47,463 bases of DNA from Sedimenticola sp. (GTDB taxonomy: Bacteria; Pseudomonadota; Gammaproteobacteria; Chromatiales; Chromatiaceae), in NCBI GenBank assembly GCA_027030425.1, contig JALVEW010000015.1, positions 1 through 47,463 on the forward strand, in the 5' to 3' direction. Shown piece by piece: positions 9,383 through 18,017 of this stretch; position 1 is the stretch's first letter, and each line of letters opens with the position of its first letter. The notes beneath the pieces were generated by a model, which ran no database searches, was not told the DNA's origin, and saw only the letters and a list, made by a program, of their open reading frames with translations. The position numbers and the translations under genes are program-made.

Positions 9383-9446
9383 GCCGGACTTCAGTCCGAC
9401 AACGCTCCGTTTGTGGGCGCTATTGTCGGGCTGAAGCCCGACCTAC
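9379..9446. repeat. REP-like double palindrome, copy 1
   Basis: Two small palindromes (around CGGACTTCAGTCCG and CGGGCTGAAGCCCG) form the arms 9379-9401 and 9424-9446, which are themselves inverted repeats matching at 20 of 23 positions. The unit overlaps the dxs stop codon and sits between convergent dxs and the transporter gene ending at 9460. A second copy with the same architecture is at 42908-42973. Confidence 0.8.
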
Positions 9447-9459
9447 ATTCCAACAATAA

Positions 9460-10812
9460 TCAATGGGGAATGGGTTTCTCGAAGAAATCAAAGAACAGCC
9501 ACATCAGCAGTGAAGAGGTCACCAGGGTCAGCAGCATGGCCGGCGTGCCTTTGCGGAACCACAGTCCCGGCGTGATGCGCCAGTCCGCGTTGCCGGTTTC
9601 CTTGGCAATGCGCTCGGAAAGGGTGACGATGAATACGTTGGCGGTGGAGCCCAGATGCGTGCCATTGCCGCCCATGCCCACGCCAACGGCCAGCGACCAC
9701 CACAGGGGAGAAACATTGATGCCCTGTTGTTCCATGCCCATGATGATGGGGATCATGGCGGCGGTGAAGGGGATGTTGTCGATCATGGCGGAAAGAATAG
9801 CGGCGACCCACATGAGCAGGATGGCTGCGAGGAGCAGGTCGGATTCCACGAAGGGACGGATGAACTGTCCCAGGTATTCGAGAAAATGGCTGTGTTCCAC
9901 GCCGCCCACCAGAACGAACAGGGACATGAAAAACATCAGGAGGCTCAGTTCCACATCCTCCAAGGTGTCATCCATGTCCACATTTTTCGAGATTAGCAGC
10001 AGGATGGACAGGCCCAGCACCGCGACCACCCATGGCTCCCAGTGCAAGTGGTGATGGAAGATGAAGAACACCACCATGACGGCCAGTACCAGCAGGGACA
10101 TGCGCCAGGTGTGGGGATCGGCCAGTTTTTCCCTGTCTTCAAAGCTGGGCTTTTCGGTCTTGCCGCTGAGTTCCTTGTTGAACAGGAACTTAAGCGCCAG
10201 AAGGATGGCGATCCAGGCCACTAGCACCAGACCACCCATCTTGATGAGGAAAGTGTTGAAATCGATATGCGCCGCTGAGCCTATCATCAGGTTGGGCGGG
10301 TCGCCCACCAGGGTGGCCACGCCACCTGTATCGGACAAAAGGGCCGCGGCCAGCAAGTAGGGAACCGGCGATGTTTTCAATGCCTGGGCAATGAGTACGA
10401 TGAGGGGGCCGAAAATGACCACGGTAGTCACGTTATCCAGCAACAGGGAAATGACAGTGACCGCGGTGCCGAGGAGGGCCATCAGCAGGAACTGGCGCCC
10501 CTTGCTGAAGTCGGCAATGCGATAGGCCAGCACCTGAAAACCGCCCGTGGGGATCATGATGGCGACGATGGTCATCATGGCGCCGAGGAGGAATACCACG
10601 TTCCAGTCGATGGCTTCCAGGGCCATTTCAGGATTGTAGAAACCCATTAGTTGTCCCGCCAGTACCATCATGGCGGCGCCGCCCATGGCGAACTTGGTGC
10701 GGTGGAAACCATGCACCCCCTCGGTGAATATTCCGATGAAAGTGATGGCCAGTATGAAGCCGGAGACGGCCATGCTGCTGTTCCAGGTCAGGGTTTCAGT
10801 TATTGCTTCCAT
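9460..10812 (-). CDS. ArsB/NhaD superfamily (SLC13-like) ion transporter
   Basis: From ATG at 10812 this is a 450-residue polytopic membrane protein. The start was chosen because GGTGAAG lies just upstream; a longer frame from TTG at 10863 adds 17 residues with little support. Typical features of the ion-transporter superfamily are the two inverted halves, LLLDNVTTVVIFGPL with VGDPPNLMIGSA in the first, and AMIDNIPFTAAMIPI with GGNGTHLGSTANVF in the second. The latter paired DN and PPN/GST re-entrant loops are shared by ArsB, NhaD and P-protein permeases. Sodium/proton exchange is the likeliest function; arsenite or dicarboxylate transport is less likely, as no ars genes are near. A terminator separates it from prk. 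Confidence 0.82.
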   Translation of the reverse strand: MEAITETLTWNSSMAVSGFILAITFIGIFTEGVHGFHRTKFAMGGAAMMVLAGQLMGFYNPEMALEAIDWNVVFLLGAMMTIVAIMIPTGGFQVLAYRIADFSKGRQFLLMALLGTAVTVISLLLDNVTTVVIFGPLIVLIAQALKTSPVPYLLAAALLSDTGGVATLVGDPPNLMIGSAAHIDFNTFLIKMGGLVLVAWIAILLALKFLFNKELSGKTEKPSFEDREKLADPHTWRMSLLVLAVMVVFFIFHHHLHWEPWVVAVLGLSILLLISKNVDMDDTLEDVELSLLMFFMSLFVLVGGVEHSHFLEYLGQFIRPFVESDLLLAAILLMWVAAILSAMIDNIPFTAAMIPIIMGMEQQGINVSPLWWSLAVGVGMGGNGTHLGSTANVFIVTLSERIAKETGNADWRITPGLWFRKGTPAMLLTLVTSSLLMWLFFDFFEKPIPH

Positions 10813-10910
10813 ATCTTCACCAAGTGTTTCCAGGTGTATTCCAGACGGTTTCCAGGCTGTCAATAAGTGCCGGCAGGCGCCTTAGGATGATAAACAGGCC
10901 TGCTGGAAAA

Positions 10911-10943
10911 GGCCCTCTTGCCCCTGGAAAAGGCAAGAAGGCC
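10911..10943 (-). terminator. Rho-independent terminator of prk
   Basis: A 12-bp stem (10911-10922 with 10932-10943, one G-T wobble) with a 9-nt loop lies 23 bp past the prk stop. On the minus strand it is followed by GGCC-TTTT, a short T-run. Confidence 0.6.
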
Positions 10944-10965
10944 AGGGCCGTAAGGTTGGGAAAAA

Positions 10966-11838
10966 TCAGCTGCGCTCATGCATCATCTTGTCGATGATGG
11001 GGCCCAGGATGATCTCCATGGCGAAGCCCATTTTGCCGCCGGGTACCACGATGGTGTTGCGGCGGGACATGAAGCTGTCGGGAATCATGTTCAGCAGATA
11101 GGGGAAGTCGGTGTCGAACTTCTCCGGGTCGGCGAAACGGATGACCACGAAGCTCTCGTCCGGCGTGGGGATGTCACGGGCGATGAAGGGGTTGGAGGTG
11201 TCCACCGTGGCCACGCGCTGGAAGTTGATGTCCGTGCGGGAGAACTGGGGGGTGATGTGGTTGATGTAGTCCGGCATGCGGCGCATGATGGTTTCCACCG
11301 TGGCTTCAGCGGAATAGCCGCGTTCCTTGGCGTCGCGGTGAATCTTCTGAATCCACTCCAGGTTGACCACGGGGACCACGCCAATGCCCAGGTCCACGTG
11401 CGCCGCCACGTCGTTTTCCTCGGTGACCACCATACCATGCAGACCTTCATAGAACAGCAGATCGGTGCCGCTGGGGATGTCTTCCCAAGGCGTGAATTCA
11501 CCGGGGTTCTTGTCCGTGCCCAGGCGTGCGTTGTGCTCGTCTGCCTCCTCCTGGCTGTGGAGGTAGTAGCGTTTCTGGCCGCTGCCGGTTTCGCCGTAGG
11601 TCTTGAACAGTTCCTCCAGCTTGTCGAAACGGTTGGCCTCGGGGCCGAAGTGGCTCAGACCCTCCTCGGCCATCTTGACCTTCATCTCTGCCCGGTCGTA
11701 GCGATGGAAGCTGTCGCCTTCCACGATGGCGGCATTGATGCCCTCACGGGTGAAGATGTGCTCGAAAGCGCGCTTTACAGTGGTGGTACCGGCGCCGGAT
11801 GAACCGGTTACGACAACGACAGGATGTTTCTTGGACAT
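10966..11838 (-). CDS. prk: Phosphoribulokinase, proteobacterial type
   Basis: This 290-residue enzyme phosphorylates ribulose-5-phosphate to ribulose-1,5-bisphosphate, the CO2 acceptor of RuBisCO, so the organism very probably runs the Calvin-Benson-Bassham cycle. The P-loop GSSGAGTTTV (residues 12-21) and IVEGDSFHRYDR near residue 40 are typical of the octameric bacterial class, as is the 290-residue length. LLFYEGLHGMVV near 125 carries the Walker B-like acidic residue. GGAGG stands just before the ATG. No RuBisCO genes are in the window, so prk is separate from cbbLS here. It lies between two sodium/proton-antiporter-like genes. Confidence 0.97.
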   Translation of the reverse strand: MSKKHPVVVVTGSSGAGTTTVKRAFEHIFTREGINAAIVEGDSFHRYDRAEMKVKMAEEGLSHFGPEANRFDKLEELFKTYGETGSGQKRYYLHSQEEADEHNARLGTDKNPGEFTPWEDIPSGTDLLFYEGLHGMVVTEENDVAAHVDLGIGVVPVVNLEWIQKIHRDAKERGYSAEATVETIMRRMPDYINHITPQFSRTDINFQRVATVDTSNPFIARDIPTPDESFVVIRFADPEKFDTDFPYLLNMIPDSFMSRRNTIVVPGGKMGFAMEIILGPIIDKMMHERS

Positions 11839-11878
11839 GTGATCCTCCGGATACTAGAAAGAGATTGAATACGGAATA

Positions 11879-11928
11879 GTTCAATGGTTAAAGGCGCTGT
11901 TGCCCCACAGTGCACTTAACCGTTGAAC
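11879..11928 (-). promoter_or_regulatory. Inverted repeat in the prk leader (operator or RNA hairpin)
   Basis: GTTCAATGGTTAA (11879-11891) and TTAACCGTTGAAC (11916-11928) are 13-bp inverted repeats with one mismatch and a 24-bp spacer. They lie between the proposed prk promoter and its start codon. They could bind a dimeric regulator or form a leader hairpin. Confidence 0.45.
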
Positions 11929-11942
11929 CACGGAAACTAAGA

Positions 11943-11951
11943 ACTATACCA
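11943..11951 (-). promoter_or_regulatory. prk: Candidate extended -10 promoter of prk
   Basis: On the minus strand TGG-TATAGT forms an extended -10 element with a weak -35 (CGGTTT) 17 bp upstream. The predicted transcript starts near 11936, giving a leader of about 97 nt that contains the 11879-11928 inverted repeat. Confidence 0.4.
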
Positions 11952-12146
11952 CAACACCAGCCTGGAAACCGCCTCTGGTTGTGGGTTTGTGATGTAAGAA
12001 ATTGAATAATAAGGGAGTTTCAGAAGTGCTTTTGGAGTGTCTCTACCATGATGGGGGCTCCCCACGGGAGGTTGTCGCAACAGCCGGCAGCTTCCACTGG
12101 AAGCACGAGTCAGTTGCCTCTTCGCCGCCGGCGGGGTAGGGGCGGG
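11950..12146. other. Intergenic region upstream of prk with stem-loops
   Basis: The stretch from the prk promoter to the nhaD stop has no gene. It holds small palindromes, CTCCC-CAC-GGGAG at 12058-12070 and GCTTCC-ACT-GGAAGC near 12090-12104, enclosed by an imperfect GCCGGC pairing. They probably mark the end of the nhaD transcript, although no T-run follows. Confidence 0.4.
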
Positions 12147-13568
12147 CTAAAACAGATGGCTGTTCAACCAGAGGTGAGCGGCGATACTGGAGCCATAGCC
12201 AAGAGCAATCACAGGTGCCCATTTCAGGTGTCCAAAAAAGGTATAGGTTCCCCTGGCCTGGCCCATGAGGGCCACGCCAGCAGCTGAACCTATTGAAAGC
12301 AGGGAGCCGCCTACGCCGGCAGTGAGGGTCACCAGCAGCCATTGACCGGCAGACATGTCCGGCTGCATGGTCAGCACGGCGAACATTACCGGAATGTTGT
12401 CCACGATGGCGGACATCACGCCAACGGCGATGTTGGCTGGTGTTGCGCCCCACTGGGTGTACATGACGTCCGAGGCGAGGCTGAGATATCCGATGAAGCC
12501 CAGTCCCCCTACGCACAGTACCACGCCATAGAAAAAGAACAGAGTATCCCACTCGGCTCTGGCGACGCTGGCGAAAATGTCGAATGCCACGGGGTCGCCG
12601 ATATGCCCGGCCTGATCGGCGGCTTCGGCGGTTTCGTCCCTGGTGCGGGTCTTGCGCAGGTAATAACCGAAGAATTGCAGGTAGGCCAGTCCGGTGAGCA
12701 TGCCGATCACCGGTGGAAGCCGCAGGTAATTGTGGAAGAACACAGCGGTGGCAATGGTGAGAAGAAACAGCAAAACGATGCGTTTCGCGCCTCTTTTGGT
12801 GGTACCGGCTTCCGAGATGGGGGCTGGGTGGTTATTGGGTACTGCCAATCCCATGATGAAAGCGGGCACCAGCCAGTTGACCAGGGAAGGAATGAACAGG
12901 GCAAAAAATGACCAGAAATCGATCATTCCCTGGGGCGTGGTGATCTCCTTCTGCCACACCATGAGGGTGGTGATATCCCCAAATGGGCTGAATGCTCCCC
13001 CGGCGTTGGCGGCTACCACAATATTGATACAGGCCAGAAGGATGAACTTGTTGTTGTCGCCGCCCACGGCGAGTATAACGGCGCACATGAGCAGGGCGGT
13101 GGTCAGGTTGTCCGCGATTGGAGAGATGAAAAAGGCCAGTAAACCGGTGATCCAGAACAAGGCGCGGAACCCCAGTCCCTTGCGTACCAGCCAGATGCGC
13201 AGTTTCTCGAATACCAGTCGTTCGTCCATGGCGTTGATGTAGGTCATGGCCACCAGCAGGAACAGCATGAGTTCGGCATACTCCAGCAGATTGTGGCGTA
13301 CAGCGTGTTCCGCCTCTGTGGTAAAGCCATGGTTCTGATATACCCAGGCGATGATGGCCCAGATGATGCCCGCGGCCATCATCACGGGTTTGGATTTGCG
13401 CAAGTGGGTGAATTCTTCCGCTATGACGAACAGGTAGGCGACGCAGAAAATCAGCAGGGAAGCGTATCCCGCCCAGTGATGGGTCAGGTCCAGGGAATGT
13501 GCGCCCTCTGCCCGGGCCAGGGCAGGCAATATGAACAGAAGCAGGCTGGGCAGAATGATCTTGGTCAT
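12147..13568 (-). CDS. nhaD: NhaD-type sodium/proton antiporter
   Basis: From ATG at 13568 this is 473 residues; GGGAG is 9-10 nt upstream, and the start is followed at once by a signal-like hydrophobic segment ending ALARAEG, as in other NhaD proteins. The longer frame to 13652 is an unsupported extension. Hallmarks are AIIAWVYQ near 70, SPIADNLTTALLMC near 150, NAGGAFSPFGDITTLMVW near 190 (the conserved G-D/N-T region), and SAIVDNIPVMFAVL plus GGSLLSIGSAAGVALMG near the C-terminus. NhaD antiporters expel sodium in exchange for protons in marine, alkaliphilic and other sodium-exposed bacteria. It is the gene upstream of prk in the same direction, but the 308-bp gap and a separate prk promoter argue against one operon. 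Confidence 0.92.
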   Translation of the reverse strand: MTKIILPSLLLFILPALARAEGAHSLDLTHHWAGYASLLIFCVAYLFVIAEEFTHLRKSKPVMMAAGIIWAIIAWVYQNHGFTTEAEHAVRHNLLEYAELMLFLLVAMTYINAMDERLVFEKLRIWLVRKGLGFRALFWITGLLAFFISPIADNLTTALLMCAVILAVGGDNNKFILLACINIVVAANAGGAFSPFGDITTLMVWQKEITTPQGMIDFWSFFALFIPSLVNWLVPAFIMGLAVPNNHPAPISEAGTTKRGAKRIVLLFLLTIATAVFFHNYLRLPPVIGMLTGLAYLQFFGYYLRKTRTRDETAEAADQAGHIGDPVAFDIFASVARAEWDTLFFFYGVVLCVGGLGFIGYLSLASDVMYTQWGATPANIAVGVMSAIVDNIPVMFAVLTMQPDMSAGQWLLVTLTAGVGGSLLSIGSAAGVALMGQARGTYTFFGHLKWAPVIALGYGSSIAAHLWLNSHLF

Positions 13569-13644
13569 CTGGGTTACTCCCTGGTGTCGAAAACATTTTC
13601 CGGTAGTGACGGTGCCCCGTCCTGGTAACGCGCGTGGCACCCTG

Positions 13645-13674
13645 ATTATCAAGCGAAATCCGGAAACCAGTCAA
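13645..13674 (-). promoter_or_regulatory. nhaD: Candidate sigma70 promoter of nhaD
   Basis: On the minus strand TTGACT (13669-13674) is followed after 18 bp by GATAAT (13645-13650). This gives a leader of about 70 nt before the ATG at 13568. GGCGG/CCGCC half-sites at 13697-13713 lie just upstream of the -35. Confidence 0.5.
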
Positions 13675-13940
13675 AATGCGATGCTGAATAAATGCGGGCG
13701 GTGATTTGCCGCCTTTCGCTGTTCCGGTGCAAACGGTGCTTCCCCCTGGAAGAACAGTCCGCTCAGGGCATTCATCGGCGGCTAGGGAGCAAAGTTAACC
13801 CGAACATTTCACCCGGTCGCTGAAATATCAACCTAATTTATTGTATTTCATTAATAATTTTGGATTATCAGCAAAGTGCAAAATGTTGCCAGGCATTGCT
13901 GAACACGCCCTCGCACCGGTCTTGCCGTCCATCCGCGGTG
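13675..13940. other. Intergenic region, no gene recognised
   Basis: This region upstream of nhaD is AT-rich around 13800-13880. Open frames here lack ribosome binding sites and run into the antisense of the DUF4139 gene. I see no RNA gene. Confidence 0.5.
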
Positions 13941-14041
13941 GGGGTCGGAGTCAATTGGGAAGGATGTTGGGAAGAACCGATGGCATAGCACAACTTGATC
14001 CCGTTCCTTGTAACCGTTGGGGGGAAGATGACTCCGACCCC
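13941..14041. repeat. 101-bp element bounded by GGGGTCGGAGTCA inverted repeats
   Basis: Perfect 13-bp inverted repeats at 13941-13953 and 14029-14041 enclose 75 bp with no coding capacity. The ends match those of the 65-bp element at 3416-3480 and resemble termini of small elements moved by RAYT/IS200-like transposases. It lies 14 bp beyond the 3' end of the DUF4139 gene. Confidence 0.65.
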
Positions 14042-14055
14042 TTTAGCGTAATATT

Positions 14056-15489
14056 TCAGTACCGTACCAGTACCCTGTATTCCAGGGTGACAGAGTTTTC
14101 CGCGGGAATCTCGATAGCCCATTCCACCAGGTTGGCCGCCAGCTTCTGGTGTTTGTGGGATTCCCGCAGCATTTTCCAGTCACCGGGAATGGGCTCCTGC
14201 ACCTTCACAGTCACGGGTTTGCTTTTGGCGTTCTTCAACTCCAGCCGGAAGGTGGCCTCTGCCGCGTAACTGTAGGGGTGGCCGTGGTTGACCTTCTTGT
14301 AGTTGACCTGCTTTTTGCTGGCAGTGACATCGAAGGCCTCGCCCAGCTTGAGACGTACCTGTTCGTTCTTAGGCGTGTGGTCGATGCGGTCCTCGCCCAC
14401 GAACTGGGCGTTGCCCTTGCTGTCTTCCTTGTACACGCGCACGACACCCTTGGGCAGGGGCATGCCCAGGCCTTTTTCTTCGCGGTTCTCGAAGCTGACG
14501 TAGGCGGTTGCTTTGAGTTTCTGCCCCAGGCTGTCATAACGGCTGCGGTAGTAATAGTTCTGCCCCTCGAAAACCAGCTCCTTGCGGGCAGGAACGCCGC
14601 TGGCGTTGAGCAGGGCTACCTGCTTGGTCTGGTTGTCGGCGATGGTGGTGGGACGGTTCAGGGTATAGAGGTGGTACTCGAACAGGGATTCCTCCGCCAT
14701 GGGAGCTGGCGCCTCGGCAGCCATCTCCATCATGGGGGCCTTCTTCAGGTAGCGCATGTTTTCCCGTACCTGGTGCACGTCGCCGGCCACCAGCTGCAGG
14801 CGGGCGTCGGGGTAGCTGGTGCCGCTGCGGTTGGTGAGTGTGACCCAGCCTGCCAGGTCCAGGGCGCTGTCATTCCTGTCCAGGTTGACCACATAGTCCG
14901 CCTTCCAGGAGAGCCCGCCGGACAAGTAGGAAAGCTCTAATTCCTGAGAGCCGGCGGCCTTGGTGGACAGCCGGGTGACCAGGGTGGGCCGGTCTCGCAG
15001 GTTGTCGGGTATGCCGGGGAAGATCCAACGTCCCTCGGGATTGGTTTCGATGCGCCCGCCGATTTCCGCCACCACGCCTTCATTGGTGCTGAGTACTTTT
15101 GCGGCTTCCCGTGTTTCCTTGCCTGTGGCGGGATTCATGCGGATGATCTCGACGGTCTTGCCCGTGTACTTCTCCAGCATCTTCTGCGGGGTCAGCAGGT
15201 CAAAGTTGAAGTTCTGCTCCAGCACGTTCAAGTCCCCGGGGGAACTGATGTTGCGCAGCAGGGCGGTTTCCGGGCGCATGTTAGCGCTGACCCCGCGTAT
15301 GGCCAGGTCCAGGGTGCCGCCCGGAAGCTCCAGCCTGCGCCTGTCCCGGATCAGGGCCAGGTTTTCATTGTAGATGGTCACCGCCAGGGCGGTCTGGTCG
15401 TTGATATTCGAGATCATTTCGTCAGCCTGCAGGTTGCTGCCAACAAGGGCCGTGGCCAGGAGGGGAAAGAAAACAGCGTTCTTTGACAT
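14056..15489 (-). CDS. Exported DUF4139 domain protein
   Basis: From ATG at 15489 this is 477 residues; GGAG lies 7 nt upstream, and the start is followed by a signal peptide (about residues 4-20, ending near LQADE). The 26-residue longer frame precedes the ribosome binding site and is rejected. The mature protein has an N-terminal mixed region (VTIYNENLALIRDRR, typical of the DUF4140/4139 N-terminus) and a long beta-rich DUF4139 part containing LSYLSGGLSWKADYVVNL and NRSGTSYPDARLQLVAG. The C-terminus ends in a strand-rich ENSVTLEYRVLVRY. The biochemical role of the family is unknown to me. Periplasmic or surface location is inferred. It appears to be monocistronic. Confidence 0.85.
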   Translation of the reverse strand: MSKNAVFFPLLATALVGSNLQADEMISNINDQTALAVTIYNENLALIRDRRRLELPGGTLDLAIRGVSANMRPETALLRNISSPGDLNVLEQNFNFDLLTPQKMLEKYTGKTVEIIRMNPATGKETREAAKVLSTNEGVVAEIGGRIETNPEGRWIFPGIPDNLRDRPTLVTRLSTKAAGSQELELSYLSGGLSWKADYVVNLDRNDSALDLAGWVTLTNRSGTSYPDARLQLVAGDVHQVRENMRYLKKAPMMEMAAEAPAPMAEESLFEYHLYTLNRPTTIADNQTKQVALLNASGVPARKELVFEGQNYYYRSRYDSLGQKLKATAYVSFENREEKGLGMPLPKGVVRVYKEDSKGNAQFVGEDRIDHTPKNEQVRLKLGEAFDVTASKKQVNYKKVNHGHPYSYAAEATFRLELKNAKSKPVTVKVQEPIPGDWKMLRESHKHQKLAANLVEWAIEIPAENSVTLEYRVLVRY

Positions 15490-15575
15490 TGAGTGGCTCC
15501 GTTGGGAAACATATGTCGATATTACCCTAACAGGATGATGAAAAACTCCTTCCATGGAATTTTTCAACCACGGGC

Positions 15576-15661
15576 GCGGAAAGCATGGTTTCCGCTTCCA
15601 AGTCGTGAAAGCCAGGGATGGGCTTTTACGACATCCTCCCGGAGAGAAGGAGATGTCCTTG
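15576..15661. repeat. Chain of stem-loops downstream of the glcD-like gene
   Basis: Three consecutive hairpins are visible: GCGGAAA/TTTCCGC (15576-15595), GTCGTGAAAGCC/GGCTTTTACGAC (15602-15632), and an imperfect GACATC.../GATGTC hairpin reaching the stop codon region. The second contains CCAGGGATGGG, also present in the palindrome at 5949-6055. They probably end or stabilise the lpoA-yraN-diaA-glcD transcript. Confidence 0.5.
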
Positions 15662-15663
15662 AA

Positions 15664-17669
<2,006 letters not shown>

Positions 17670-18017
17670 CTACTGGAGCGCGTTGCGTATCCACTGGATC
17701 TGGTGCTCCGGGTCGATGCCGATTATATCGAATCGGCAGGCCGGCGTATGGTTCAATTGCTGCAGGTAGTGCTGGGCGGCGCGCAGCAGCTTCTGTTGCT
17801 TGGCCGGAGTCACGGATTCCACGGCGCTGCCGTAACCGGGGTGACTGCGGTAGCGCACCTCGATGAACACCAGCTCCGGGCCGTCTTCCATGATCAGGTC
17901 GATTTCCCCGGCCTTGCAGCGGTAGTTTCTTTCCCGCAGCTTCAGCCCCCGGCTTTCCAGCCAGCGGCAGGCCAGGGACTCGGCGGCTTCACCTTTGCGC
18001 AGGTGCCGGGCTTTCAT
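17670..18017 (-). CDS. yraN: YraN family (UPF0102) putative endonuclease
   Basis: This 115-residue protein starts at ATG 18017, with GGAAGG upstream, and overlaps the end of lpoA by 29 bases. GEAAESLACRWLESRGLKLRERNYRCKAGEIDLI followed by VFIEVRYR is the Holliday-junction-resolvase-like core. It has the catalytic pattern E...GEIDL...FIEVR; the last element usually reads VEVK, so Arg replaces Lys here. The family is structurally related to archaeal resolvases but its role is not established. It lies between lpoA and diaA, as in many gammaproteobacteria. Confidence 0.9.
   Translation of the reverse strand: MKARHLRKGEAAESLACRWLESRGLKLRERNYRCKAGEIDLIMEDGPELVFIEVRYRSHPGYGSAVESVTPAKQQKLLRAAQHYLQQLNHTPACRFDIIGIDPEHQIQWIRNALQ

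Noticed and set aside
13841-14269. 142-codon plus-strand ORF
   Set aside because: It starts in AT-rich intergenic DNA without a binding site, crosses the 101-bp element and continues antisense to the DUF4139 gene.
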